51,817 bases of DNA from Candidatus Sumerlaeaceae bacterium (GCA_026418615.1 JAOAAY010000005.1:1-51817), one strand, 5' to 3'; positions 1 through 8,662 are shown, numbered from the stretch's first letter. Translations and numbers: made by a program. Notes: generated by a model not told the origin, from the sequence alone.

Positions 1-798
1 GGCTTCGGGCACTCCGAGACCCTGATTGCCGAGGTCCTGCGCGAGCGCGGTGGCCGCGACGGTATCGTCATTGCAACGAAGGCCGGCAATGATTTTTATC
101 ATGCGGACGCAGGCGACGACAAAGGCTACGGCGCCATGAAACCCAATTACACCAAGGATTATCTGATCGGTGCGGCGGAGCAAAGTCTGCGCCGGCTCGG
201 CGTGGATTGCCTCGACATCCTTCAACTGCATAGCCCCAACACGGAGGTCCTCGAACGCGACGAGGCTTGGGACGCCTTGGCAACGCTGAAACGCGACGGC
301 AAGATTCTCCATGCCGGCCTTAGCATTCAGAGTTTCCGGGAAACCGAGCAGGCCTTCGTGCTCGACCGTCATGCGGACCTGCTTGATGTCATTCAAGTGC
401 GTTACAATCTGCTCGAGCGTATGGCCGAAGAGGTCTTGTTCCCCAAGGCGCTCGAGCACGGCATCGGCGTCATCGTCCGGATTCCGCTGCTCTTCGGCCT
501 GCTGACGGGCAAATTCACGCGCGAGACGCGCTTTGGCGAGGACGACCACCGCCAGATGAACCTTAGCCCGGAAAAACTTGATACTTATCTGACCCGTCTG
601 GAGCGCTTGCGCCCGCTATTCGGCCTGTTTCCCGATCAGACCATGACACAGGTCAGTCTTCGTTTCTGCATCACGCATCCGGCCTGTCATACGGCCATTC
701 CGGGCGCCAAGACACCTCAACAGATTGCAGACAATTGTCGCGCCGGAGAACTCGGGCCTTTGCCGCCCGAGACACGCGCCCTGATCGAGGCGGCCTGA
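1..798 (+). CDS. Aldo/keto reductase, 5' end outside window
   Basis: The frame is open from base 1 and reads 265 residues to TGA at 796-798, so the start lies upstream of the window. Aldo/keto reductases are NAD(P)H-dependent oxidoreductases with a TIM-barrel fold. Family landmarks are visible: a strand ending in IATKAG with the conserved Lys (residue 27 of the visible part), LDILQLHSP, which supplies the next barrel strand and catalytic-site His, a GLSIQS strand, and a C-terminal AIPGAKTPQQIADN segment that is the usual cofactor-binding end of the family. Perhaps 40-60 residues are missing at the N-terminus. The gmd gene starts 12 bases after the stop, so the two are probably co-transcribed. 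The substrate cannot be told from sequence; nearby nucleotide-sugar and deoxysugar enzymes suggest a carbohydrate-derived carbonyl, which is inference. Confidence 0.9.
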   Translation, partial: GFGHSETLIAEVLRERGGRDGIVIATKAGNDFYHADAGDDKGYGAMKPNYTKDYLIGAAEQSLRRLGVDCLDILQLHSPNTEVLERDEAWDALATLKRDGKILHAGLSIQSFRETEQAFVLDRHADLLDVIQVRYNLLERMAEEVLFPKALEHGIGVIVRIPLLFGLLTGKFTRETRFGEDDHRQMNLSPEKLDTYLTRLERLRPLFGLFPDQTMTQVSLRFCITHPACHTAIPGAKTPQQIADNCRAGELGPLPPETRALIEAA

Positions 799-810
799 CG
801 ACGGCGGCTT

Positions 811-1782
811 ATGGCGAAACGAGCGCTCATCACAGGCATTACCGGGCAGGATGGATATTACTTGGCCAAACTGCTGCTGGACAAGGGCTACGAGGTTCAC
901 GGCCTCGTGCGCCCCGACCACTACGATGTCTCCGACCGCCTTGGCGACATCACCGACCGTGTGACAATCGAGCACGCCGAGTTGACCGACAGTCTCACGA
1001 TCCGCGTCATCGTCGAGCGGCTGCAACCCGACGAGATCTACAACCTTGCCGCACCGAGCCATGTCGGGCGAAGTTTCAGCGTGCCGGAGAGCACCATCGA
1101 AATTGTCGGCGTGGGATGCCTGCGTCTGCTCGAGGCTGTGCGCCAGGCAAGCCCCCGCTCGCGGCTTTATCAGGCGGCCAGCAGCGAAATGTTTGGCCGC
1201 GCGGCCGTCAGTCCGCAAAATGAGCAGACACCCTTTCACCCGCGCAATCCTTACGGGGTGGCCAAACTCGCCGCCTATTGGGCTGTCGTCAATTATCGCG
1301 AGACCTACGGTCTGTTTGCCTGCAACGGCATCACCTACAACCACGAGAGCGAGCGGCGCGGAGAGGAGTTCGTTACGCGGAAAATCTCCATGGCCGCAGC
1401 GCGCATCGCCCTCGGGTTGCAGAAACGCTTGACGCTGGGCAACCTCGATGCCCGCCGCGACTGGGGATTCGCCCCGGAATATGTGGAGGCCATGTGGCTC
1501 ATGTTGCAGCAGCCCGAGCCGGACGATTTCGTCCTTGGAACGGGCGTCACCCATTCAGTTCGCGACTTTTGCGAGGCCGCCTTCAACAGGGTCAACCTGA
1601 ACTACAAGGATTTTGTGGATATTGACCCGGCGCTGGTGCGGCCGTCCGAGGAGCATTTACTGGTGGCCGACCCATCCAAGGCGGCACGAGTGCTGGGGTG
1701 GCGTGCCCGGACCCCGCTGCGCGACATTGTGGCGCACATGGTGGATGCCGACCTCAGCCGCCAACGGCGTGCCCTTCGATGA
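811..1782 (+). CDS. gmd: GDP-mannose 4,6-dehydratase
   Basis: A 323-residue extended short-chain dehydrogenase. It converts GDP-D-mannose to GDP-4-keto-6-deoxy-D-mannose, precursor of GDP-fucose, GDP-rhamnose or GDP-perosamine for surface glycans. The N-terminus carries the NADP-binding Rossmann motif TGITGQDG (residues 8-15), the signature form of this subfamily rather than of generic epimerases. The catalytic YxxxK is Y148-G-V-A-K152, preceded by a SSEMFG segment. The stretch ITYNHESERRGEEFVTRKI and the later DARRDWGFAPEYVEAMW block are also characteristic. No fcl, rmd or per gene that would finish a particular sugar is present in the window. The stop codon overlaps the start of the following transporter gene as ATGA, so translation is probably coupled. 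The cytosolic role in surface polysaccharide synthesis is inferred from the family. Confidence 0.93.
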   Translation: MAKRALITGITGQDGYYLAKLLLDKGYEVHGLVRPDHYDVSDRLGDITDRVTIEHAELTDSLTIRVIVERLQPDEIYNLAAPSHVGRSFSVPESTIEIVGVGCLRLLEAVRQASPRSRLYQAASSEMFGRAAVSPQNEQTPFHPRNPYGVAKLAAYWAVVNYRETYGLFACNGITYNHESERRGEEFVTRKISMAAARIALGLQKRLTLGNLDARRDWGFAPEYVEAMWLMLQQPEPDDFVLGTGVTHSVRDFCEAAFNRVNLNYKDFVDIDPALVRPSEEHLLVADPSKAARVLGWRARTPLRDIVAHMVDADLSRQRRALR

Positions 1783-3083
1783 CCAGCGTGCCGCCGCCTT
1801 CGCCGGCGCACCGCAACGGCTGGCTTGATCGGAAGGTTATCGGATGGGCCCTTTACGACTGGGGCAACTCGGCGTTTGCAACCACCGTGATGGCGGGATT
1901 CTTTCCTGTTTTCTACAAGCAACACCTGCGGGGACAGGTCGAACCGACCACAAGCACCTTTGAACTGGGTCTGTTCAATGCTTTGGCGAGTCTGGCGGTC
2001 GTGCTCATGGCGCCTGCCCTCGGTGCCATAGCCGACTTGGGACGCACCAAAAAGCCGATGCTGGCGGCCTGGGCGGGGATAGGCATTTTGGCTACCGCCG
2101 GACTGGGGTTGGCGGGAGATTATGGGTGGCTGCTGGCTGGCAGCCTCTATGCGCTGGGCGTCGTAGGATTTTCTGCTTCCAATATATTCTACGACGCGAT
2201 GATCATCAGTGTCGCTGAAGGCCGCCGCACGGATGCTGTGTCCGCGTTCGGCTTCGCGCTCGGCTATCTGGGCGGAGGTCTGCTCTTCGCGCTGAATGTG
2301 CTCATGACGCTCAAACCCGGCTGGTTTGGCTTGCCGGACTCGGCAGCGGCCGTGCGGGTCTCTTTTCTGACCGTGGCTGCGTGGTGGGCGCTGTTCTCGC
2401 TGCCGTTGCTCGTGTTGGTGCCCGAGCGTGCGCCCCGTCAGGGCGCCGGATGGGCAACCGCGGCGCGAATGGGCATTGTCCGGCTCGTCAGAACCATCGC
2501 CGGCATCAGAGGCATGAGGAACATTGCGCTGTTTTTGGTCGCTTATTATTTTTACATAGATGGTGTCTCGACAATCATTAAGATGGCTGTGGACTATGGG
2601 CTGGCGCTGGGTTTCCCCGCTCGTAGCCTGATCCTTGCCTTGCTGCTGGTCCAGTTTGTCGGCTTCCCTGCGGCTATCGCTTTCGGCTGGCTGGGTGAGC
2701 GTTTCGGGACGCGTCGCGCCATTCTGACAGGTCTCGCCATCTATGTGGGCATCACCGTTTGGGGGGTGGCCATGCGGGATGAGACAGATTTCTATCTGTT
2801 GGCCGTCGCCGTGGGTTGTGTGCAGGGCGGCGTCCAGTCGCTCAGCCGGTCAATGTTTGCCCGGCTGATTCCCCAACGAAAATCCGCGGAACTCTTTGGT
2901 TTTTACAACATGATGGGCAAATTTGCGACGCTGCTCGGCCCAATTCTGGTCGGCGTCACGGCACGCGTGTCCGGGAGTTCCCGACTCTCTTTGCTCTCCA
3001 TCATTATCCTGTTCCTGGCGGGCGGCGCGCTTTTGCTATGTGTTCGCGAGCGATCACCCGCCGGGGAGGCTCTTGTCTCTTGA
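1779..3083 (+). CDS. MFS transporter, UMF1/Atg22-like family
   Basis: A 434-residue integral membrane protein with about twelve hydrophobic segments. The N-terminal motif VIGWALYDWGNSAFATTV is the hallmark of the UMF1 (Atg22-like) branch of the major facilitator superfamily. A later segment containing GGVQSLSRSMFARLIP, followed by FGFYNMMGKFATLLGP, is also typical. Substrates of bacterial UMF1 proteins are mostly unknown; eukaryotic Atg22 exports amino acids from the vacuole. An upstream in-frame start would extend the protein 27 residues into gmd. I chose ATG 1779 because it forms an ATGA overlap with the gmd stop and places the conserved motif about 20 residues from the N-terminus. Linkage to gmd and deoC hints at export or import of a sugar or its breakdown product, which is inference. 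Confidence 0.85.
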   Translation: MTSVPPPSPAHRNGWLDRKVIGWALYDWGNSAFATTVMAGFFPVFYKQHLRGQVEPTTSTFELGLFNALASLAVVLMAPALGAIADLGRTKKPMLAAWAGIGILATAGLGLAGDYGWLLAGSLYALGVVGFSASNIFYDAMIISVAEGRRTDAVSAFGFALGYLGGGLLFALNVLMTLKPGWFGLPDSAAAVRVSFLTVAAWWALFSLPLLVLVPERAPRQGAGWATAARMGIVRLVRTIAGIRGMRNIALFLVAYYFYIDGVSTIIKMAVDYGLALGFPARSLILALLLVQFVGFPAAIAFGWLGERFGTRRAILTGLAIYVGITVWGVAMRDETDFYLLAVAVGCVQGGVQSLSRSMFARLIPQRKSAELFGFYNMMGKFATLLGPILVGVTARVSGSSRLSLLSIIILFLAGGALLLCVRERSPAGEALVS

Positions 3084-3116
3084 ACCTGCCGCTTTGGACG
3101 CCATGGTGTGACGGCG

Positions 3117-3983
3117 ATGGACGAGCAACTGATTGAACGACTGGTGGACGAAGTGGTTCGCCGCGTGACAGCCGAGGCGGTGCGCCCGGCCGTCACCGGC
3201 TCTGCGCCCGCTTGCGGCTGCCCAAGTGCGACGGCTGAGGCCACAGAGACCGCCGCTCGCGAACTTCTGGGCACAGGGGCGTGCCGCGTTGGATGCACGG
3301 ACGCAAAATCCCTGCGATGCGAGGATCTGGCCCCTTACATTGACCACACGCTGCTCAAGCCCGGCGCGACGGAATCGGAGATCGAGAAACTGTGTGACGA
3401 GGCCAGGCGCTACCGCTTTGCCTCGGTTTGCGTGAATACCTCGTACACGGAACTCTGCGCGCGGCTGCTGGCGGGCTCGGGAGTCATGGTCTGCTCGGTT
3501 GTGGGCTTTCCCCTTGGCGCCATGAGCACCGAGGCCAAGGCGTTTGAGACCCGCGACGCCATCCGTCACGGAGCGGACGAGGTGGATATGGTCATCAATG
3601 TTGGCAAACTGAAAAGTGGCGACTTTGCCTATGTGTGCGATGACATCCGGGCTGTTGTTCAGGCGGCGGCGGGCCGCACGGTGAAGGTGATCATCGAAAC
3701 GGCGCTGCTGACAGACGAGGAGAAAGTGGCTGCCTGTGTTCTGGCAAAGGCCGCGGGCGCCCATTTTGTGAAGACCTCCACGGGCTTCGGCCCCGGAGGC
3801 GCCACGGCCGCGGATGTCGCGCTCATGCGGCGCACCGTGGGGGACCGCATGGGGGTGAAAGCCTCCGGCGGCATCCGCGACTGCCAAACAGCCATTCAAA
3901 TGGTGGAAAGCGGTGCCACCCGCATTGGAGCAAGCGCCAGCGTGGCCATCGTCAAGGGACAGGAAAGCAAGTCGTCCTACTGA
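3117..3983 (+). CDS. deoC: Deoxyribose-phosphate aldolase with N-terminal extension
   Basis: A 288-residue class I aldolase that cleaves 2-deoxy-D-ribose 5-phosphate to acetaldehyde and glyceraldehyde 3-phosphate. The catalytic core starts near residue 70 with [15 protein letters not shown]. The Schiff-base Lys is K219 in [14 protein letters not shown], the second active-site Lys is K248 in VKASGG, and the Asp is D157 in VDMV. Normal DeoC is about 215-225 residues. The extra 70 residues begin with an amphipathic helix ([17 protein letters not shown]) followed by an Ala/Pro/Gly/Cys-rich linker with Cys at 33, 35, 56, 60 and 68. A short helix plus flexible linker is the form of bacterial microcompartment encapsulation peptides. 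A GTG at 3108 would add three residues; neither start has a clear Shine-Dalgarno. The gene ends the operon, three bases from the convergent glycyl-tRNA synthetase stop. Confidence 0.93.
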   Translation: MDEQLIERLVDEVVRRVTAEAVRPAVTGSAPACGCPSATAEATETAARELLGTGACRVGCTDAKSLRCEDLAPYIDHTLLKPGATESEIEKLCDEARRYRFASVCVNTSYTELCARLLAGSGVMVCSVVGFPLGAMSTEAKAFETRDAIRHGADEVDMVINVGKLKSGDFAYVCDDIRAVVQAAAGRTVKVIIETALLTDEEKVAACVLAKAAGAHFVKTSTGFGPGGATAADVALMRRTVGDRMGVKASGGIRDCQTAIQMVESGATRIGASASVAIVKGQESKSSY

Positions 3984-3986
3984 TCG

Positions 3987-5507
3987 CTACGCGCGTGCGG
4001 CGGCGCGCAGCGAGGCGTCCACGACACCTTCCACTTTTTCGATTGGCAGACGCTCCTGCTGCATGGTGTCGCGGTTACGCAGGGTCACCTGCCCATCCGT
4101 CAGCGTGTCCACGTCCACCGTCACGCAATACGGCGTACCGATTTCGTCCTGGCGCCGGTAAAGTTTGCCAATGGCGGCCGTATCGTCGTAAACAGTGTAG
4201 AAACTGCGCTTCAAGTCGGCGGCGAGACGGCGCGCCTTTTCGACCAGTTCCGGCCGGTTTTTGAGCAGCGGGAAAACGGCGCACTTGATGGGCGCGAGCG
4301 AATAATGGAGCGACAGCACGCGGCGGGATTCTTTGCCCTCGACCGCCTCCTCGCGAAACGCATCGCAGATGAAAGCCAGCGTGCCGCGGTCGGCCCCCGC
4401 ACTCGGCTCGATCACATACGGAATGTAATGCTCATTTCTTTCCTGATCAAAATAGCGAAGGTCTTTTTTCGAATGCTCCATGTGCTGTTTCAGGTCGTAG
4501 TCCGTGCGGTTGGCGATGCCTTCGAGTTCGCTCCACCCGATCGGGAAGTTGTATTCGACATCCACACACCCGCGGGCGTAATGGGCCAGTTCGTCGGCCG
4601 GATGTTCGCGCAGTCGCAGGTTTTCCGGTCGGATGCCGTAGCGAATGTACCAGTTGAGACGCTCCTGTTTCCAATATTCCCACCAGTCCATGTCGGTCCG
4701 CTCGCCCGGCGCGCATTTGTCGCCCGGCTTGCAGAAAAACTCGAGTTCCATCTGTTCGAACTCGCGCGTGCGGAAGGTAAAGTTGCCCGGCGTGATCTCG
4801 TTACGGAAACTCTTGCCCACCTGCGCGATGCCAAACGGCAGTTTGCGCCGCATGGTTGTCATGACATTCGTAAAATTCACAAAAATGCCTTGCGCCGTCT
4901 CGGGCCTGAGGTAGACGACCGCCGCCTCCTCCTCCACCGGCCCCACATAAGTCTTGAACATCAGGTTGAATTGCCGCGGGTCCGTCAGTTCCCCGCCGCA
5001 CTCGGGACAGACGGCTACAGTTTGATCCTGAGGTACCTCTTCGAGGGTCCAGAACCCCTTGGGTTTGCTGCTATAGGTCCCGCTTTGCTTCACCTTTTTG
5101 ACAGCCTCGTCAAAACTTTCGGCGGGAACGGTGATAACCACAGATTGCCCGGCCGCCATATCCGGGTTGGACAGGCGCACGCCGACATACCGGGGTAGAT
5201 GATCCTGACGGAAGCGCCGCTTGCAGGCCTTGCAATCCACCAACGGGTCGCTGAACGACGCCACATGGCCGCTGGCCACCCACGCTTGCGGATGCATGAG
5301 GATGGCGGCGTCGAGCCCCTCGATGTCGTCGCGCTCGTACACCATCGCACGCCACCATGCCTCTTTCACATTGCGTTTCAATTCCACGCCGAGCGGCCCG
5401 TAATCCCATGTGCTTGCGAGTCCGCCATAGATTTCGCTCGACTGGAAAATCAGCCCGCGTCGCTTGCACAGCGACACGATCGCGTCCATCGTCACCGTTT
5501 GCGTCAC
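3987..5507 (-). CDS. glyQS: Glycyl-tRNA synthetase, alpha2 type
   Basis: Class II aminoacyl-tRNA synthetase that charges tRNA-Gly, of the single-chain dimeric type (as in Thermus, Bacillus and eukaryotes), not the E. coli tetramer. Motifs read in order: CKRRGLIFQSSEIYGGL at the N-terminus, TWDYGPLGVELK, DCKACKRRF and CPECGG (paired cysteines of the zinc-binding insertion), RQFNLMFKTYVGPVEEEAA, YLRPETAQGIFVNF, GKSFRNEITPGNFTFRTREF (motif 2), and the C-terminal anticodon-binding domain beginning APIKCAVFPL. The frame is open to an ATG at 5582, but that codon directly follows the U-tract of an intrinsic terminator with no ribosome site. GTG 5507 has AGGAGG 14 bases upstream and aligns within a residue of the Thermus start; ATG 5489 is the other option. 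The promoter should lie in 5508-5585. Confidence 0.93.
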   Translation of the reverse strand: MTQTVTMDAIVSLCKRRGLIFQSSEIYGGLASTWDYGPLGVELKRNVKEAWWRAMVYERDDIEGLDAAILMHPQAWVASGHVASFSDPLVDCKACKRRFRQDHLPRYVGVRLSNPDMAAGQSVVITVPAESFDEAVKKVKQSGTYSSKPKGFWTLEEVPQDQTVAVCPECGGELTDPRQFNLMFKTYVGPVEEEAAVVYLRPETAQGIFVNFTNVMTTMRRKLPFGIAQVGKSFRNEITPGNFTFRTREFEQMELEFFCKPGDKCAPGERTDMDWWEYWKQERLNWYIRYGIRPENLRLREHPADELAHYARGCVDVEYNFPIGWSELEGIANRTDYDLKQHMEHSKKDLRYFDQERNEHYIPYVIEPSAGADRGTLAFICDAFREEAVEGKESRRVLSLHYSLAPIKCAVFPLLKNRPELVEKARRLAADLKRSFYTVYDDTAAIGKLYRRQDEIGTPYCVTVDVDTLTDGQVTLRNRDTMQQERLPIEKVEGVVDASLRAAARA

Positions 5508-5585
5508 AGCCCTGAACTTCGCCTCCTCGGATGCTGTCGCGTGAATTTCGAGGATGCTTTGCGGCGTTCCGGACCCATGCAATCA

Positions 5586-5625
5586 CAAAAAAGGCAGGGC
5601 AGCCCCCCGAGGGGGACCACCCTGC
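5586..5625 (-). terminator. Intrinsic terminator after the secreted protein gene
   Basis: On the minus strand a stem GCAGGG / CCCTGC (5625-5620 with 5599-5594) encloses a second stem CCCCC / GGGGG with a small loop, followed by six T at 5592-5587. It sits about 30 bases past the stop of the gene at 5655 and just upstream of the glycyl-tRNA synthetase gene, so it should separate the two transcripts. Its position also argues against the longest possible start of the synthetase. Confidence 0.8.
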
Positions 5626-5654
5626 ACCGCCGGAATGGCTTTGCTGAGTGAGGA

Positions 5655-6641
5655 CTATTCGTACATCGCCCAGTCGTGCGCTAACGCAGGCGGACTGAAC
5701 GGCCCAGCCTTCAGGTTGTCGAACACGCCTTGGGTGTCAGTCGCAGAGTTGCCGTCAAAGGTCCCGCTGGCCCGGTAATGCAACACGGCCGCACCTGCAG
5801 GATAGGAACCGTCAATGGTCGAGGCAATCTGGTTTCCGTTGACATAATACCTGACGAGCGCGCCCGCCGCCTCGATCCGCAGCGTGTACCAACCGCTGCC
5901 GCCGGGCAGGAGCAATTCGCCGAGTTTCACGACTGTGGGGTGCGGACTCACACCATCCAGACTGGTGTTGCGCGTATCGTTACCCGCCGACTGCGGCAGG
6001 AACTTCACGGCGAAAAACTTCTTCACGCTCGACTCGTAAAGCAGCGCATAACTGCCCGTCGTATGCCAGAACCAGCCGGGACCATCCACTGCCGGCTCGG
6101 TCGTGTAATTGTTGCGCACTGAGAGTCCCATCCGGGTGAAGTTTGCCCCGCCTGCACCCGTGACGCCGGAATAATCCGGGCAGTACATGTCCACCTCGAC
6201 AAAATAATTGGTGCTGCCGAGGTCGCCAAACGCGATAGCATTGTATCCGCCGTCATCGCCGACATAAAGAGCCCTATTGGGCGAGGTTGCGCCCGGCCGA
6301 GTGTTGGCCGGCAGAACGGGCAATGTAAATGTCCAATCTGGACTGGTATTTGCCGTGGTCACAGTGAGGACGGGCGACTCGACTTCGCCACCCTTGGAGC
6401 ATTGCCCGGCGAAGGTGTTACGGTAAGTAATCGTGCCGGATGCTCCGTTCACATTGGATACTGTGGCGTCGGAGATGTCGGGCTGGCCATCACCGGCAAA
6501 ACACGCTGTTCCATAATCGAGCGTGTTCCCGCCGCGGAACCCGCTATCGAACTGATCGGCAATCGAGACACTGCTCAGCACCTGCGCCATGACCGAGGTC
6601 ACAGCCACACACACGGCCAAGCACAAAGCAATTCTACGCAT
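5655..6641 (-). CDS. Secreted hypothetical protein, lectin/LamG-like fold
   Basis: A 328-residue protein of unknown function. The N-terminus (MRRIALCLAVCVAVTSVMA) is a signal peptide with a likely cleavage after a small residue near 19-20, so the protein is exported. The mature part is rich in Gly, Ser, Thr, Asn and aromatic residues with alternating hydrophobic strands and no membrane helix. Segments such as NYFVEVDMYCPD, WYTLRIEAAGALVRYYVNG and GVFDNLKAGPF resemble the beta-sandwich of concanavalin/LamG-like or DUF1080-like glycan-binding domains; this is a fold-level guess. ATG 6641 is chosen over an in-frame start eight codons upstream because GGGAGG lies 8 bases before it. A sigma-70-like promoter is present upstream and an intrinsic terminator downstream, so it appears monocistronic. 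Confidence 0.75.
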   Translation of the reverse strand: MRRIALCLAVCVAVTSVMAQVLSSVSIADQFDSGFRGGNTLDYGTACFAGDGQPDISDATVSNVNGASGTITYRNTFAGQCSKGGEVESPVLTVTTANTSPDWTFTLPVLPANTRPGATSPNRALYVGDDGGYNAIAFGDLGSTNYFVEVDMYCPDYSGVTGAGGANFTRMGLSVRNNYTTEPAVDGPGWFWHTTGSYALLYESSVKKFFAVKFLPQSAGNDTRNTSLDGVSPHPTVVKLGELLLPGGSGWYTLRIEAAGALVRYYVNGNQIASTIDGSYPAGAAVLHYRASGTFDGNSATDTQGVFDNLKAGPFSPPALAHDWAMYE

Positions 6642-6707
6642 GTCACCATCCTCCCTAACAATCAATGTCCTTGGGGGATTTTAGCCACTCCCCGCCGGTG
6701 ACCCTGA

Positions 6708-6736
6708 CATATGGGCGGGAGACGGCTGGAAGTCAA
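6708..6736 (-). promoter_or_regulatory. Putative sigma-70 promoter of the secreted protein gene
   Basis: On the minus strand TTGACT (6736-6731) is followed after 17 bases by CATATG (6713-6708), about 65 bases upstream of the ATG at 6641. The -35 is near consensus and the spacing is ideal, but the -10 is weak (three of six). Confidence 0.4.
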
Positions 6737-6793
6737 TGGAAAGTCGGCCGGGGCGCTGTCTAGCGGTACACAGCCGCCGGCTATTGTATAGGC

Positions 6794-7813
6794 TTAGGGT
6801 ACCCGTTCCAAACTGAAGTAAAAGTCAGACCCCTCGCCGACAGCGCTCGACACGCCGATTTCGCCTCCCAACTGTTGGACAATGTGCTTCGATATGGCCA
6901 GCCCCAGCCCGCTGCCGCGTACCCGTCCAGAGAGAGCCCCCTTGGTGCGATAGAACCGCTCGAAAACACGCGGCAGTTCCTCTGCAGGAATGCCCGGCCC
7001 TTGGTCGCTGACATGCGTCCAAACGACATCGCCGCGTATCTCGGTCCAGATACGGATGGTTTGGCCGTGACCGCTATATTTGACCGCATTGTCTAATAAA
7101 TTTACGAGCACGCGCTGCAGATGTTCGCTGTTGGCGCGAACCTTGAGCGACTCGTCCGGCAAGGCGGCTTCGATGCGCAGGCCTTTGAGGCGTGCCACGG
7201 GAGCCGTGGCATCCAACGCGTCTTCAATCTCCTCGCGCAGCACAAGCGGCTGAAGGTCAATGTGCGTATCGGGACTCTCGAGCCGGGAGAAACTCAGCAA
7301 GTCCAAGGTTAAATTGTGCAAACGCTCCGTATGTTCGAAAATCACCGGCAGAAATTCCCGCACACGCTCAAGCGTCTGGAATTCGGGATCCATGAGAGTC
7401 TCAATGTATCCCCGAACGGCGGTCAGCGGCGTGCGCAACTCGTGCGACACATTCGCAATGAAATCCTTACGCATCTGATCCACGCGCCGCAATTCGGTCT
7501 CGTCCCGAATCAACAGGAAATACAGATCCGTGTGATCGGGAACTTTTGACACATGCAGGCTTCGCACCGACTGGGCATCGAGCGGGACAATGATTGCGTT
7601 TTCCCCATTGGCTCCGGTCATGGCCAGCATTCGTTGGCGCAGTTCCACCGTGTCCAGCGGGAGGTCCTGCAAGTCCCGCAAGCGCGAAGTTTCCCCGATG
7701 TGGCTGCGCCAACGGCGGTTGGGGATGAGCAGGTCACTGTTGCTCAGGTAGAGGGAGGCCGTCTCCGGCATGGCCTCGATGAGTTCGCACGCGAACGAGA
7801 GCGGGTTGATCAT
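6794..7813 (-). CDS. phoR: PhoR-type sensor histidine kinase without membrane segments
   Basis: A 339-residue histidine kinase. It should autophosphorylate H124 in DFIANVSHELRTPLTAVRGY and pass the phosphate to the response regulator encoded just upstream. The ATP-binding domain shows the N box NLLDNAVKYS, G1 box DQGPGIP, F region FERFYRTK and G2 box GSGLGLAISKHIVQQLGG. Residues 1-110 look like a divergent PAS domain ending LLIRDETELRRVDQMRKDF, the usual PAS-to-DHp junction of PhoR. E. coli PhoR has N-terminal membrane helices; none is visible here, so the kinase is probably cytosolic or peripheral and may read phosphate status through PhoU or the Pst system, neither of which is in the window. 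It starts 9 bases after the phoB stop with no obvious Shine-Dalgarno, consistent with translational coupling. Confidence 0.88.
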   Translation of the reverse strand: MINPLSFACELIEAMPETASLYLSNSDLLIPNRRWRSHIGETSRLRDLQDLPLDTVELRQRMLAMTGANGENAIIVPLDAQSVRSLHVSKVPDHTDLYFLLIRDETELRRVDQMRKDFIANVSHELRTPLTAVRGYIETLMDPEFQTLERVREFLPVIFEHTERLHNLTLDLLSFSRLESPDTHIDLQPLVLREEIEDALDATAPVARLKGLRIEAALPDESLKVRANSEHLQRVLVNLLDNAVKYSGHGQTIRIWTEIRGDVVWTHVSDQGPGIPAEELPRVFERFYRTKGALSGRVRGSGLGLAISKHIVQQLGGEIGVSSAVGEGSDFYFSLERVP

Positions 7814-7822
7814 CGGAGCGCG

Positions 7823-8548
7823 TCAAACGGTAACGGCTTTGCGGGTACTAGCAGCCGAAGGATCCTCCACCCAGCGATAGCCGACGCCGCGGACTGTCTC
7901 GATGTAGGCTGCCGCCGCCCCGAGTTTCTGCCGCAGGCGCTTGATGTGCGTATCCACCGTGCGCTCGGTCACATTCGGCATGAATCCCCATGCACTTTGG
8001 AGGATCTGGGTTCGCGATAAAACCTTGCCCCGCGCCCGGATCAACTCGGTCAGGAGGCGCATTTCGGTGGCGGAAATCTCGACCGTGCGTCCTTCCACCG
8101 CCACACGGAAGCGGTCCTCGTCTATTTCCAGGCACCCAAAAACCGTGGGCATTTTGTCTTGAGGGACAGGCTCACGCACGGCAAGCAATTTTGTGACGCG
8201 TAGCATGAGTTCGCGCGGCGAGAAGGGTTTGGTCACATAATCATCGGCGCCCAACTCAAGCCCGGTCACACGGTCTTCCTCACTGCCCCGCGCCGTCAGC
8301 AGCACGACGGGCAGACGGGCGGATCGCTCGTCGGAACGCAGTCGTCGCAGCACATCAAGTCCGTCCATGTCGGGAAGCATCAAATCGAGCACAACGAGCG
8401 ACGGCAGGGCCTTGCCAAGTAAATCGAGCGCCCGGCGTCCGTCACTCGCGATAACCGCCTCAAAGCCGCACTGCTCGAGATGAAGTGCGACCAGATTGGC
8501 AATAGCCGGCTCGTCTTCTACGACCAGCACAGCACGGATCGGAGACAT
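7823..8548 (-). CDS. phoB: PhoB-type response regulator (OmpR/PhoB family)
   Basis: A 241-residue two-domain transcription factor. The receiver domain (1-120) has the acidic pair E11-D12, phospho-acceptor D55 in VVLDLMLPD, T85 and K107 in DDYVTKPF. The C-terminal winged helix (about 140-230) contains EMRLLTELIRARGKVLSRTQ, TVDTHIKRLRQKLG and the terminal ETVRGVGYRW hairpin, the PhoB/OmpR DNA-binding signature. ATG 8548 is preferred over a start 17 codons earlier because AAGGAG lies 8 bases upstream. The gene precedes a PhoR-like kinase, and a well-formed Pho box lies 115 bases upstream; together these identify the pair as the phosphate-starvation system with likely autoregulation. Other Pho-regulon targets are not visible in the window. 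Confidence 0.9.
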   Translation of the reverse strand: MSPIRAVLVVEDEPAIANLVALHLEQCGFEAVIASDGRRALDLLGKALPSLVVLDLMLPDMDGLDVLRRLRSDERSARLPVVLLTARGSEEDRVTGLELGADDYVTKPFSPRELMLRVTKLLAVREPVPQDKMPTVFGCLEIDEDRFRVAVEGRTVEISATEMRLLTELIRARGKVLSRTQILQSAWGFMPNVTERTVDTHIKRLRQKLGAAAAYIETVRGVGYRWVEDPSAASTRKAVTV

Positions 8549-8614
8549 AACCTTCACTCCTTTTGCGCCCGGATTTCGGTCAGACGGGTGCAGGGCCACA
8601 CTATGATTGGTAAC

Positions 8615-8644
8615 CCGGACTGACCAGTCCTACGACTGGTCCGG
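8615..8644. repeat. Inverted repeat in the phoB leader
   Basis: A perfect 8-base inverted repeat GACCAGTC-ctac-GACTGGTC (8622-8629 and 8634-8641) is flanked by CCGGA (8615-8619) and TCCGG (8640-8644). It lies between the Pho box and the phoB start, so it would be in the 5' untranslated RNA of phoB, or could end feoA transcription. No T-run follows on either strand, so a Rho-independent terminator is unlikely. A protein-binding operator is equally possible. Confidence 0.5.
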
Positions 8645-8662
8645 CTCGTCCATGCCTTTTTG

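Noticed and set aside
1698-1778. Upstream start of the MFS gene inside gmd
   Set aside because: It would add 27 residues unlike the family N-terminus; the ATGA overlap at 1779 is a normal coupled start.
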